A program made the position numbers and the translations under genes. Positions 1-7,257 of a stretch of DNA of 64,000 nt are shown here, piece by piece (the stretch's first letter is position 1; each line of letters begins with the position of its first letter). The stretch comes from Bacteroidales bacterium (GTDB taxonomy: Bacteria; Bacteroidota; Bacteroidia; Bacteroidales; JAIOZK01). Location of the stretch: assembly GCA_021740625.1 (NCBI GenBank), contig JAIOZK010000020.1, forward strand, positions 1-64,000. Reading direction: 5' to 3'. A model generated the notes under the pieces. The model did no database searches. It was not told the origin of the DNA and was given only the letters and a program-made list of their open reading frames with translations.

Positions 1-8
1 AAAACTCA

Positions 9-62
9 GAACCAGAAGGAATTTTCAGCCCTTCGGGCTGAGGACAACAATCCTTCTGGTTC
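9..62. repeat. Nested palindrome at window start
   Basis: A 12-base arm GAACCAGAAGGA (9-20) is perfectly inverted as TCCTTCTGGTTC (51-62). Inside lies a second hairpin CAGCCC-TTC-GGGCTG (26-40). There is no T-tract, so this is more likely a palindromic intergenic repeat or RNA hairpin than a canonical terminator. No gene covers bases 1-338. Confidence 0.7.
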
Positions 63-140
63 AAATATCGCTCTTGAATTAAATACTCAGAAGTTGAAAA
101 AATCAAAGAAAACGGTCAACGTTATTTAGGCATAGACAAT

Positions 141-283
141 ATCCAAATCTCAAATTCCAAATAACAAATAAGCACCAATACCTAATTTCAAAAATCCAAA
201 CGGACCTTAGCCACGTGTGTTTTTGTCATTGTTATTTTGAATTTGGCATTTATTTGTTATTTGGTACTTGTTATTTGGTGCAT
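141..283. repeat. Imperfect inverted repeat of ATAACAAAT type
   Basis: The left arm (about 141-200) is built of units such as ATTCCAAATAACAAATA. The right arm (about 228-283) carries the complement, TATTTGTTATTTGG, twice. The arms could fold into a long imperfect hairpin. Low-complexity inverted repeats of this flavour are common between genes in Bacteroidota. It ends about 55 bases before the next start codon. No protein coding is visible. Confidence 0.65.
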
Positions 284-338
284 TGTCAAGGATCAAGCCT
301 CATGCAACCATTCTGATGCATTTTTGTCTGTATAAAAA

Positions 339-1058
339 ATGGAAAAACTGAAATCAACTGGATCAAAACTACTACTTGTTGGGATCTTCGCCATGGCCAT
401 GGGTTTTATGGAAAGTGCGGTGGTAGTTTACCTGCGTGAGATTTATTATCCCGATGGGTTTGATTTTCCCTTGCAGAACATTGACGGGCATATCGGCATT
501 ACGGAGATCATCCGCGAAGCAGCCACCATGATCATGCTCCTCGGTGTAGCCTTTTTAGCAGCACGCAGGGCCATGGAACGTTTTGCCTGGTTCATATTTG
601 CCTTTGCTATCTGGGATATTTTTTATTATGTTTTTCTGAAACTCATCCTCAACTGGCCCGAATCATTGCTTACCTGGGATATTTTATTCCTGATCCCGTT
701 AACCTGGGTGGGACCGGTGCTGGCGCCTATCATCAATTCGCTTACCATGATCATCCTGGCATTGGTCATTTTGTATTTTATTGACAGGAAAAACAATTGT
801 AAAGTGGGAGTACCGGAGTGGACATTGTTGATTGCAGGTTCAATTGTAATCATGATCAATTATATGGAAGATTATACCAGCTTCATGATGCAACGGTTCA
901 GCTTCATCGAACTCTTTGCTTCTTCAAACCTGAAAAAGATCATGGAGCTCAGTTCCCAGTACATACCGATGAATTTTAACTGGTGGTGGCTTGCGGTGGG
1001 AGAGTTGATGTTTTTCGCAACGATTTATTTTATAATCAGAAAAAACAGGAAAAGTTAA
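339..1058 (+). CDS. Integral membrane protein of unknown function
   Basis: The 239-residue protein is mostly hydrophobic, with about six to seven predicted membrane segments (roughly residues 11-31, 62-78, 82-105, 112-150 as one or two spans, 164-178 and 215-232). Between them are short loops containing several aromatic residues. No catalytic motif or known transporter signature is visible and I do not recognise the family. The ATG at 339 directly precedes a charged MEKLKST stretch and the first membrane helix, so the start looks right. It stands alone: a repeat-rich gap lies upstream and about 390 bases without a solid gene lie downstream. It is probably an inner-membrane protein; function cannot be inferred. 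Confidence 0.75.
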   Translation: MEKLKSTGSKLLLVGIFAMAMGFMESAVVVYLREIYYPDGFDFPLQNIDGHIGITEIIREAATMIMLLGVAFLAARRAMERFAWFIFAFAIWDIFYYVFLKLILNWPESLLTWDILFLIPLTWVGPVLAPIINSLTMIILALVILYFIDRKNNCKVGVPEWTLLIAGSIVIMINYMEDYTSFMMQRFSFIELFASSNLKKIMELSSQYIPMNFNWWWLAVGELMFFATIYFIIRKNRKS

Positions 1059-1260
1059 CGAAATTCTAATATCTGGCATAAACCCAACTTGGCCGATATG
1101 TGTAATAAGGTACTGGTTCATAGCACAATGAATTTTCAATGGTACACTACATGTTTTTCTTCCAATGTGATTTGGAAACACAAAAGTGTTTTGTCCCTTT
1201 TTGGATCAATCAATTCCAAGAGGCAAATTGTGTTAAAAAACCTTAATAATTGTTAGAAAT

Positions 1261-1281
1261 ACTTTATTTTAACAATAAAGT
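1261..1281. promoter_or_regulatory. Dyad ACTTTATT-N5-AATAAAGT
   Basis: This perfect 8-base inverted repeat with a 5-base spacer lies upstream of the short ORF at 1339 and the DUF4168 gene at 1445. It could be an operator or a weak RNA hairpin. Otherwise the gap 1059-1338 shows nothing recognisable. Confidence 0.35.
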
Positions 1282-1338
1282 TAGAAAGTTGGCTGTTCCT
1301 GTTCTAGGAAAGAAAATTTGAAATTAAAAGAGAAAATT

Positions 1339-1410
1339 ATGAAAGCAAAAAACTATTTAGTACTGTTTTTTTCAATGACTTTGAGCTGCAAGCACGAATA
1401 TGAATTATAA
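1339..1410 (+). pseudogene. 23-codon lipoprotein-leader-like ORF
   Basis: This ATG-started reading frame, too short for the ORF track, encodes a basic N-terminus, a hydrophobic stretch and a lipobox-like TLSC followed by CKHEYEL and a stop. It resembles a lipoprotein signal peptide cut off just after the acylated cysteine. It may be the remnant of a lost lipoprotein gene or a leader peptide for the DUF4168 gene 34 bases downstream. Translation is unproven. Confidence 0.35.
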
Positions 1411-1444
1411 TCATAAATTGTTTAATATAAAAACCTATTTTAAA

Positions 1445-1891
1445 ATGAGTACAGTAAAAAAAATCTCAAGTTTATTTATGTTGTTAATTATCAGCGGTAT
1501 TGGTGTATTTGCCCAAGCTGCTGAGGAAGTAAGTGATAAGGAACTAAAACAATTTGCCTCTGCATTCCAGCAAGTACAGAATGTTGATCAACAAGCTCAA
1601 CAAAAAATGATTAATGCTGTTGAGGAAGAAGGATTGGAAGTCCCGCGATTCAATGAAATCCTGCAAGCACAGCAAAACCCAAATCAGGATACTGATGCTA
1701 CTAATGAGGAAATAAAAAAGTATGAATCCGCCACAAAGGAACTTAAAAAGATAGAAGGGCAGGCTCAGCAAGAAATGCAAGAGAAAATAATTGAAGAAGG
1801 ATTAACGGTTCCCCGATATCAGGAGATATCAGCAGCCTTACAGGATAGTCCTGAATTACAGGAAAAATTACAGGAATATTTGCAAGGATAA
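1445..1891 (+). CDS. DUF4168-like secreted protein
   Basis: From the ATG at 1445 (the ORF track starts 15 codons earlier, but MSTVKKISSLF begins a classic signal peptide ending near FAQA) the product has 148 residues. The mature part is two copies of a helical unit: KELKQFASAFQQVQNVDQQAQQK...EEEGLEVPRFNEILQAQQ, then KKYESATKELKKIEGQAQQEMQEKIIEEGLTVPRYQEIS. This matches my memory of DUF4168, small Gln/Glu-rich periplasmic or secreted proteins of unknown role. No catalytic residues are visible. An inverted repeat follows the stop codon. Confidence 0.75.
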   Translation: MSTVKKISSLFMLLIISGIGVFAQAAEEVSDKELKQFASAFQQVQNVDQQAQQKMINAVEEEGLEVPRFNEILQAQQNPNQDTDATNEEIKKYESATKELKKIEGQAQQEMQEKIIEEGLTVPRYQEISAALQDSPELQEKLQEYLQG

Positions 1892-1899
1892 AACAATTT

Positions 1900-1962
1900 T
1901 GTACTACTGTGTTGGAATGAAGATATGTAATAACCGCTGTCTTTGTCCAATGCAGTAGTGCA
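1900..1962. terminator. Imperfect hairpin after the DUF4168 gene
   Basis: The arms TGTACTACTGTGTTGGA (1900-1916) and its near-complement TCCAATGCAGTAGTGCA (1946-1962) form a 17-base stem with three mismatched pairs around a 29-base loop. It sits 9 bases after the stop codon. The following sequence is A-rich rather than T-rich, so it may be a repeat or RNA-stabilising hairpin instead of a true terminator. Confidence 0.4.
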
Positions 1963-2012
1963 TTAAATAAAAGTGAGATACAAAGTGAAAACACATGATT
2001 TGGTTTGGTTAA

Positions 2013-2204
2013 CTAATATTTGATAATCTTTCCAAATTGTTTTTTGCCTTCAAATTGAAAAGTTTCAACGATATATACCCCCTTCCTTAAAGAAGGCAAA
2101 TTTATTCCATATGTTTTTGTATTTAAATCAAGGTTAAGTTTCTCAAAAAATATAACTTCACCTTTCAAATTTATAAGCCTGATTGATATTTTTTTTTGCA
2201 AAAG
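2013..2204 (-). pseudogene. Orphan T9SS type A sorting-domain tail
   Basis: The minus-strand frame encodes a C-terminal T9SS cargo tail: ISIRLINLKGEVIF, then LPSLRKGVYIVETF and a final KIIKY. The YPNP start of the domain and any cargo are missing. The frame opens directly after an in-frame stop (2205-2207), and the only start in the track is a TTG inside a T-run. I read it as a decayed fragment, not an expressed small gene. It lies immediately next to another fragment of the same domain. Confidence 0.7.
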
Positions 2205-2210
2205 TTACTT

Positions 2211-2342
2211 TTATTTCTTAATAATTTTCGCACCAGAAATCATTTCATTTCCTGAATGCAATACCACGAAATACAATCCCGGGGGATAATTTCTTAGAAT
2301 GGACAAGCCGAGGCAAGCCGGTGAGGTATCAAAATGAATAAT
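2211..2342 (-). pseudogene. Second decayed T9SS sorting-domain tail
   Basis: Reading the minus strand from the TGA at 2343-2345 gives FDTSP..., then NYPPGLYFVVLHSGNEMISG and KIIKK before a TAA at 2211-2213. This is the end of a T9SS type A domain (PPGLYFV core), interrupted by a GC-rich repeat-like insert (SPACLGLSILR). It is absent from the ORF track because it has no start. Further upstream the frame runs into short palindromic repeats, so the gene is clearly broken. Confidence 0.65.
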
Positions 2343-2371
2343 TCAATTGATTCGCCCCAAGGAGCGAGGAA

Positions 2372-2427
2372 CCTGACTAACGTCAGGCAAGTTATAACCC
2401 TTGAGATCCCTCGACAAGCTCGGGATC
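2372..2427. repeat. Pair of short palindromes
   Basis: CCTGAC-TAAC-GTCAGG (2372-2387) is followed by GATCCC...GGGATC (2405-2427, with TCGACAAGCTC between). Both lie inside the remains of the T9SS cargo gene. Similar CTCGACAAGCTCGG words are frequent dispersed repeats in Bacteroidota genomes, to my knowledge. Confidence 0.5.
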
Positions 2428-2481
2428 AGCTTTGAATAAATCCCAGGTATTGGTATATTTGTAGGGAAAAATGTTTTACCT

Positions 2482-2541
2482 ATGGCAAAAAATACGTCAA
2501 TTTTACTTGGGAGTTACTTTGAAAACTGGCTAAAGGAATAA
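2482..2541 (+). pseudogene. Truncated parD-type antitoxin remnant
   Basis: The ATG at 2482 opens a 19-codon frame, MAKNTSILLGSYFENWLKE, then TAA TAA. This closely resembles the N-terminus of ParD-family ribbon-helix-helix antitoxins (MxKNTSIxLGxxFExFI). About 45 bases further on, in another frame, EAIIRDR resembles the SEVIRxxLR segment of the same family, so the gene appears to have lost its frame. No parE toxin is present nearby. Confidence 0.6.
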
Positions 2542-2643
2542 TAACAACAGCCGCTAATGGTTGAGAAGCAATCATACGGGATCGGAATAGCCATTTCCTT
2601 CTAGGTTTTGATAGCCATCGTGAAGAAAAGATTCCAAAACCAA

Positions 2644-2683
2644 CAATCGAACAATCGAACAATCGAACAATCGAACAATCGAA
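2644..2683. repeat. 8-bp tandem repeat CAATCGAA x5
   Basis: There are five perfect head-to-tail copies of CAATCGAA, followed by a degenerate CAATTAAA. The array ends about 75 bases before gldA. It may vary in copy number by slippage. Confidence 0.9.
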
Positions 2684-2759
2684 CAATTAAACCACCTACA
2701 ATACGTTTCAACAAATCATCCTATTTTTATAATTTCGCATTCACAAAGTCTTCAGGAAT

Positions 2760-3665
2760 ATGTCGATAATAGTTGATAAGGTCACAAAGATTTACGGCAA
2801 GCAAAAAGCCCTGGATGAGGTGTCTTTCCAAATCGAAGCCGGTGAGATCGTAGGCCTGCTGGGGCCGAACGGAGCCGGAAAGTCCACCATCATGAAGATC
2901 ATCAGTTGCTTCATCCCTCCTACTTATGGCGAAGCAAGCGTATATGGATATGATGTGATGGAAGAACCCCTTGAGGTGCGGAAGCGCATCGGTTACCTGC
3001 CCGAAAACAATCCCCTCTACCTGGAAATGTATGTAAAGGAATACCTGGAATTTGTTGCCGGTATCCACAAACTCGACAATAAAAAGGCAAGGATTTCAGA
3101 GATGATAGAAACCACCGGTTTGCAGATCGAACAGGACAAAAAGATCGGCGCCCTTTCGAAAGGCTACCGGCAGCGTGTAGGACTGGCCCATGCCCTGATC
3201 CACGATCCGGAGGTGCTGATCCTGGACGAACCCACTACTGGCCTCGACCCCAACCAGATCATCGAGATACGGGAGCTCATACAAAAGATCGGAAAAGAAA
3301 AAACCGTGATGCTTTCGACACACATCATGCAGGAAGTGGAAGCCATTTGCGACCGGGCCATCATCATCAACAAAGGCAGGATCGTGGCCGATGACAAAAC
3401 GAAAAACCTGTCCACCACCCGTTTGGAAAATCAGGTTGTGAGCGTGGAATTCGATAAGGAAATTCCCGAAAAAGAATTGAAAAAACTCAAGGGCATCCTC
3501 AACCTGAAAAAGGTGGATGAAAAAACCTGGGTGATCGAATCGGCCCATGATACCGACATCCGTTCCGATCTCTTTAAATTTGCCGTTGAAAAGAGTTTAA
3601 CCGTACTCTCTCTCAACAAAGAAGCCCAAAGCCTGGAAAAAGTTTTCCAGAACCTGACCAAATAG
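2760..3665 (+). CDS. gldA: Gliding motility ABC transporter ATPase GldA
   Basis: The 301-residue ABC ATPase has Walker A GPNGAGKST (about 35-43), signature LSKGYRQR (132-139), and Walker B VLILDEPTTGLDP (about 152-163), followed by a switch histidine in STHIMQEVEAICDR. The C-terminal about 90 residues are a regulatory extension. The overall sequence (QKALDEVSF, FIPPTYGEASVYGYDV) fits GldA, the ATP-binding subunit partnering GldF/GldG in gliding Bacteroidota. The permease partners are not in this window. The protein is expected at the cytoplasmic face of the inner membrane. gldB lies 32 kb away. The closest alternative is a generic DrrA-like exporter ATPase. Confidence 0.85.
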   Translation: MSIIVDKVTKIYGKQKALDEVSFQIEAGEIVGLLGPNGAGKSTIMKIISCFIPPTYGEASVYGYDVMEEPLEVRKRIGYLPENNPLYLEMYVKEYLEFVAGIHKLDNKKARISEMIETTGLQIEQDKKIGALSKGYRQRVGLAHALIHDPEVLILDEPTTGLDPNQIIEIRELIQKIGKEKTVMLSTHIMQEVEAICDRAIIINKGRIVADDKTKNLSTTRLENQVVSVEFDKEIPEKELKKLKGILNLKKVDEKTWVIESAHDTDIRSDLFKFAVEKSLTVLSLNKEAQSLEKVFQNLTK

Positions 3666-3702
3666 TTTTATTTAAAAAAGATTTAAATAAAAAATTTTTC
3701 CT

Positions 3703-3711
3703 ACATTTGCG
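3703..3711 (+). promoter_or_regulatory. metK promoter (-7 TACATTTGC)
   Basis: TACATTTGC matches the Bacteroidota sigma-ABfr -7 element TAnnTTTG. It sits a few bases before the predicted riboswitch, so transcription would start at about 3716, right at the 5' edge of the aptamer. No clear -33 TTTG is visible. Confidence 0.6.
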
Positions 3712-3714
3712 CCA

Positions 3715-3765
3715 GTGGACAGATTTGGGTGATTGCAACCACAGAAAAACAATGCTAAAGCACAG
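3715..3765 (+). promoter_or_regulatory. SAM-II-type riboswitch upstream of metK
   Basis: The leader shows the conserved layout of the SAM-II (metA-type) aptamer: 5' strand GTGG (3716-3719), then GATTT (3723-3727), TTGCAA (3734-3739), the pairing strand CCAC (3740-3743), an A-rich linker, and GCTAAA (3755-3760) for the pseudoknot. Order and spacing match the known env87/metA aptamer as I remember it. It sits between a -7 element and metK, the gene for SAM synthase, so feedback repression by S-adenosylmethionine is expected. The start codon is about 65 bases beyond the aptamer, further than in classic SAM-II leaders. Confidence 0.75.
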
Positions 3766-3826
3766 CCTTTTCTGAAGCTCCAATCCCCTTATTTATTTTT
3801 TTATTCATTTATCAAAATCATTAGTT

Positions 3827-5116
3827 ATGGCATATTTATTTACATCGGAATCGGTTTCGGAAGGCCACCCGGACAAGGTTGCCGATCAGATATCGGATGC
3901 ATTGCTGGATGAATTGCTGAAACAGGATCCCAATAGCAAGGTAGCATGTGAAACAATGGTTACAACTGGACTGACCATTTGCAGCGGAGAAGTGAAAACG
4001 GAAGGTTATGTAGATGTTCAGAAGGTGGCCCGTGAGGTGATCAGACACATTGGGTATACCAACGCGGAATATCGCTTTGATTACAATTCCTGCGGAGTGA
4101 TATCAACCCTGCATGAGCAATCCCCTGACATATCCATGGGCGTTGAGCGCCAGAAGAAAACTGAGCAGGGGGCCGGCGACCAGGGCATGATGTTCGGATA
4201 CGCATGCACAGAAATGGACAACCTCATGCCCATGCCGATCGAAATAGCCCATATCCTGCTACAGGAACTGGCTGCCATCCGCAAGGAAGGCAAAAAGATG
4301 AAGTACCTGAGGCCCGATTCAAAATCCCAGGTTACCGTGGAATATGAGGATGACGGAACTCCTTTGAGAATTGATACCATCGTTTTATCCACACAACATG
4401 ATGAATTCGATACGGAAGAGAAGATGCTGGAAGTGATCCGGGAGGATATACTGAACATCCTGATACCAAGGGTTAAAAAAAACATTCCGGCCAGGGTAAA
4501 AAAGCTTTTCAAAAATGATTTCAAACTTTACGTGAATCCTACCGGGAAGTTCGTGATCGGAGGTCCTCACGGCGACACCGGGCTCACGGGAAGAAAGATC
4601 ATCGTTGATACTTACGGTGGTAGAGGTGCTCATGGCGGTGGCGCTTTTTCCGGGAAAGACTCCTCCAAGGTAGACCGTTCAGCAGCATACGCAGCCAGGC
4701 ACATTGCCAAGAATATGGTAGCTTCCGGAGTCGCCGACGAGGTCATGGTTCAAATTGCCTATGCAATCGGCATTGCGGAACCGGTGGGCGTTTTCGTGAA
4801 TAGCTTTAAAACAGCCAGGGTAAAAGATGCATCGGGAAAGATCATGTCGGACGGGGAGATCGCCAAAAAGATCGATAAGATCTTTGACCTTCGCCCTTAT
4901 GCCATCATCAAACGGCTTGGACTCAGAAATCCCATCTTCGAAAGAACAGCCAGTTATGGCCATTTCGGTCGCGATCATTATACCGAAGATGTGGAAGTAA
5001 CCTACAAAAGCAAGGATACTTTCAGCAAGAACGGCAAAAACTATAAAAAGGTTGAATTTTTTGCCTGGGAGAAACTGGATTATGTGGATAAGATCAAAAA
5101 GGCTTTCGGGCTTTAG
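3827..5116 (+). CDS. metK: S-adenosylmethionine synthase MetK
   Basis: This enzyme makes S-adenosylmethionine from methionine and ATP. The 429-residue protein has the N-terminal [15 protein letters not shown] motif (His14 region, ATP binding), the [10 protein letters not shown] loop, and the C-terminal [21 protein letters not shown] plus [17 protein letters not shown]-loop-like motifs. It is longer than the E. coli enzyme (384) by short insertions and a C-terminal extension ([26 protein letters not shown]), the form I associate with Bacteroidota. It is a cytosolic, monocistronic gene following the SAM-II-like leader. A gene-free inverted repeat follows it. Confidence 0.97.
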   Translation: MAYLFTSESVSEGHPDKVADQISDALLDELLKQDPNSKVACETMVTTGLTICSGEVKTEGYVDVQKVAREVIRHIGYTNAEYRFDYNSCGVISTLHEQSPDISMGVERQKKTEQGAGDQGMMFGYACTEMDNLMPMPIEIAHILLQELAAIRKEGKKMKYLRPDSKSQVTVEYEDDGTPLRIDTIVLSTQHDEFDTEEKMLEVIREDILNILIPRVKKNIPARVKKLFKNDFKLYVNPTGKFVIGGPHGDTGLTGRKIIVDTYGGRGAHGGGAFSGKDSSKVDRSAAYAARHIAKNMVASGVADEVMVQIAYAIGIAEPVGVFVNSFKTARVKDASGKIMSDGEIAKKIDKIFDLRPYAIIKRLGLRNPIFERTASYGHFGRDHYTEDVEVTYKSKDTFSKNGKNYKKVEFFAWEKLDYVDKIKKAFGL

Positions 5117-5132
5117 ATAGAATTTGCTTAAA

Positions 5133-5236
5133 TTTAACCGCAAAGTACGCAGTATTTTTGCAAAGTACGCAAAGACAATATATTGGATGATGTGATGTTG
5201 CGATCATTACTACCTCTTTGCGTATTTGCGGTTAAA
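5133..5236. repeat. Inverted repeat of AACCGCAAAG type
   Basis: The left arm is TTTAACCGCAAAGTACGC followed by GCAAAGTACGCAAAG (5133-5174). The right arm is CTTTGCGTATTTGCGGTTAA (5215-5234). A related element occurs at 61941-62026. It fills the gap between metK and the TMEM175-like gene and holds no ORF. Confidence 0.75.
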
Positions 5237-5247
5237 CAAATAATACC

Positions 5248-5832
5248 ATGCAAACCCAATACAAAACCAACCGCATCGAGGCCCTCACCGATGGCGTGTT
5301 CGCCATTGCCATGACCATCATGGTGCTGGCCATTGATATTCCGGATAAAAGCCAGGCTCTGACAAGCAAGGAATTGCACCAGACCCTGCTCAATCAGCTC
5401 GATCAGGTTTTAAGCTATATCATTTCTTTTGTATTGCTGGCGATCCTGTGGAACATAAGCCATAAACAGCACCGCTACCTCAAAGCTACCAACCAGTCAC
5501 ACATTTGGCTCAATATCTTTATCCTGATCTTCGTTTGCCTGGTGCCCTATACCACAAACCTGACCACTGATTTTCCGAACGATTGGATGACCCACCTCTA
5601 CTTCAATACGAATTTGCTCATCATAGCCCTTTTGTATTTTCTGAACTGGTCTTACGCCATGCGGAAGAAGGAACTGGCCGAAGATAAAGTCACGGATAAG
5701 GATATCATGAAAGGAAAATTCAATATTCTCAGCTTTGTGGTAGTTTCTGTTATGGCAATCATCATGTCTTTCATCATCCCGGACTGGTCCTCCATGCCCT
5801 ATGTATTGCTGTTTTTTGTGATGAAGAAATAA
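5248..5832 (+). CDS. TMEM175-like (DUF1211) potassium channel
   Basis: The 194-residue membrane protein begins with the family hallmark RIEALTDGVFAIAMTIMVLAIDIP, matching the RxxxFSDGVFAIAxTLLxL signature of bacterial TMEM175 channels (DUF1211). The serine of FSDG is a threonine here. About six hydrophobic segments follow (around residues 15-32, 55-75, 85-105, 110-128, 150-170 and 178-192), ending abruptly at the last helix with MKK. Bacterial members form tetrameric potassium-conducting channels in the inner membrane. It is a single-gene unit, closed by a hairpin shared with the convergent neighbour. Sequence identification of the family is firm; ion selectivity is inferred. Confidence 0.85.
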   Translation: MQTQYKTNRIEALTDGVFAIAMTIMVLAIDIPDKSQALTSKELHQTLLNQLDQVLSYIISFVLLAILWNISHKQHRYLKATNQSHIWLNIFILIFVCLVPYTTNLTTDFPNDWMTHLYFNTNLLIIALLYFLNWSYAMRKKELAEDKVTDKDIMKGKFNILSFVVVSVMAIIMSFIIPDWSSMPYVLLFFVMKK

Positions 5833-5838
5833 AAAAAA

Positions 5839-5862
5839 GGGAAGCGAATTTTTCCGCTTCCC
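5839..5862. terminator. Bidirectional terminator hairpin
   Basis: GGGAAGCG (5839-5846) pairs with CGCTTCCC (5855-5862) around an 8-base loop, between the convergent TMEM175-like gene and the T9SS cargo gene. An A8 run precedes it, giving a T-tract for minus-strand transcripts. The plus side is only weakly T-rich. Confidence 0.75.
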
Positions 5863-5884
5863 GCAAAATCTCCTTCAATATTTT

Positions 5885-7018
5885 TTAATGATTGATGATC
5901 AGTTTGCTTGATTTAATAATTTTTTCATCAATTAACACAGAATACATATAAACACCGCTGTTGAGGTCGGATACATTCAAACTCAATTGTCCTGATTTTC
6001 CGCTGATATGGATGGTTTTAACAACTTCTCCAACAATATTATGTACAATCAGTTTCATCCCTGCAGGAAATAGCTCCTGGCTTAAATCAAAAAACACCTC
6101 ATTGTCCGCGGGATTGGGATATGCAGCCGAAATTTTTTCAGCAAGCATTTCTTCCTGCAGGCCTTCAGGGGAAGTTTTGAAGCTAACATTGATATAAATG
6201 CTATCCTGTGGATTATCAGCATTGAAGATGATGTAATTGATCTCCGTTATTCCTTCGGTACCGGCAGGCTGGTAATGTGCTGAGAAATCTGTTGCTGACT
6301 CACCGGAAGCCAGGGTTTTGGATTGCGTTGAGACAATTGTCGTTGGGCTGTAACATTGATCTGCCCAACAGAATGTATTGGTGGTTTCCGGAACCTCGCT
6401 GATTACATTCTTTTTGGCCAGCACCTCGATTGTATTAGCGGAAATGTTTTTTATATCGAAATTTTCCACATCAAGCTGGCTTTCATCCGGATCTCCTTCA
6501 ACCAGAAATTCTTCCCCGTTTTCAATCAATTCACCTTCATATCTCATTTCAAAACTGGATGCAATGGTTTGCTGGGTTATGAATTTTACATTGATGTAAA
6601 AAGTATCGCTTGTATTGTTCATATCAAAAAAGACATAATTGATCTCAGAAGTTCCCAGGTTTTCGGAAGGCGTAAAATGAGCCGAAAAATCCGTTGCCGA
6701 CTCTCCCGGCCCCAGTGTTTTATAATCTGTGGAAACAATTGTAAAGGGCGGATAACAAATATCGGCCCAGCAGAATGTATTCATGGATTCTTCCACGGCT
6801 GTGATCACATTTTTCTTGGCCAGGATATCCATGCTGTTATCTCCGATATTTTTTACATGAATATTATCAAGGACCTCTTCCGGTCCGAGCGGTTCAATAT
6901 ACAAAGTAAAATTTTCGCCATTATCAATTACTGTTCCGTTGTAAGTGAGTTCAAAACTTTGAGCAGACAAGCCGATTGTCAACATCAAAAAAAGCGCAAA
7001 GAGTAAAGTCTTTTTCAT
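5885..7018 (-). CDS. T9SS-secreted protein with duplicated domain
   Basis: From the ATG at 7018 (MKKTLLFALFLMLTIGLSAQ; the track start is 15 codons upstream, before the likely promoter) the protein has 377 residues. After the signal peptide come two copies of a roughly 120-residue domain, each with SFE(L/M)xYxG, (L/V)AKKNVI, TNTFCWADxCY, and ESATDFSAH motifs. The two cysteines of FCWADxCY may form a disulfide. Residues from about 297 to the end are a T9SS type A sorting domain (YPNPADNEVFFDL...DLNSGVYMYSVLID...KLIINH). It is probably exported through T9SS to the cell surface or medium. The duplicated domain has no function I recognise. Confidence 0.85.
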   Translation of the reverse strand: MKKTLLFALFLMLTIGLSAQSFELTYNGTVIDNGENFTLYIEPLGPEEVLDNIHVKNIGDNSMDILAKKNVITAVEESMNTFCWADICYPPFTIVSTDYKTLGPGESATDFSAHFTPSENLGTSEINYVFFDMNNTSDTFYINVKFITQQTIASSFEMRYEGELIENGEEFLVEGDPDESQLDVENFDIKNISANTIEVLAKKNVISEVPETTNTFCWADQCYSPTTIVSTQSKTLASGESATDFSAHYQPAGTEGITEINYIIFNADNPQDSIYINVSFKTSPEGLQEEMLAEKISAAYPNPADNEVFFDLSQELFPAGMKLIVHNIVGEVVKTIHISGKSGQLSLNVSDLNSGVYMYSVLIDEKIIKSSKLIINH

Positions 7019-7051
7019 AGAATTTAATTTTTCAGGATTACAATCAAAATG

Positions 7052-7080
7052 CAAAGTTAGCAAAAAGGCATAAATTCAAA
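7052..7080 (-). promoter_or_regulatory. Promoter of the duplicated-domain T9SS gene
   Basis: On the minus strand TTTG (7080-7077) and TAACTTTG (7059-7052) form a -33/-7 pair with 17 bases between. Transcription would start near 7045, supporting the ATG at 7018. Confidence 0.6.
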
Positions 7081-7113
7081 TCTCTAATTCCCAAATGCTT
7101 GAAAACTTTTTAA

Positions 7114-7146
7114 AAAGACAACCTTATCAGCACAAAGGTTGTCTTT
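7114..7146. terminator. Perfect 12-bp hairpin in a divergent gap
   Basis: AAAGACAACCTT (7114-7125) and AAGGTTGTCTTT (7135-7146) form a perfect 12-bp stem with a 9-base loop, followed by GTTTA. It looks like an intrinsic terminator but lies between the predicted promoters of two divergent genes, so neither adjacent transcript would contain it. Confidence 0.6.
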
Positions 7147-7199
7147 GTTTATTGAATTCAGTCCATAGTTTTGTCAAAATTTGTGAATTGAATTGAGCT

Positions 7200-7232
7200 T
7201 TTGTACCTTACATAATTAAAAATCTATATTTT
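7200..7232 (+). promoter_or_regulatory. Candidate promoter of the Omp28-like gene
   Basis: TTTG (7200-7203) is followed 21 bases later by TATATTTT (7225-7232), a near match to TAnnTTTG. This is about 25 bases upstream of the ATG at 7258. Confidence 0.4.
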
Positions 7233-7257
7233 TACATTTTAATTAAAATCAGACAAT

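Noticed and set aside
2644-2683. Short regular repeats as a possible CRISPR array
   Set aside because: Units are 8 bp head-to-tail with no spacers and no cas genes; this is a simple tandem repeat. The GATTGGATG repeats at 60463 were rejected as CRISPR for the same reason.
3686-3702. -33 TTTG element for metK
   Set aside because: No TTTG at a fitting distance upstream of TACATTTG; only the -7 is claimed.
3668-3826. SAM-I (S-box) or SAM-IV riboswitch in the metK leader
   Set aside because: The leader is too short and lacks the S-box multi-helix junction; the GATTT/TTGCAA/GCTAAA arrangement fits SAM-II instead.
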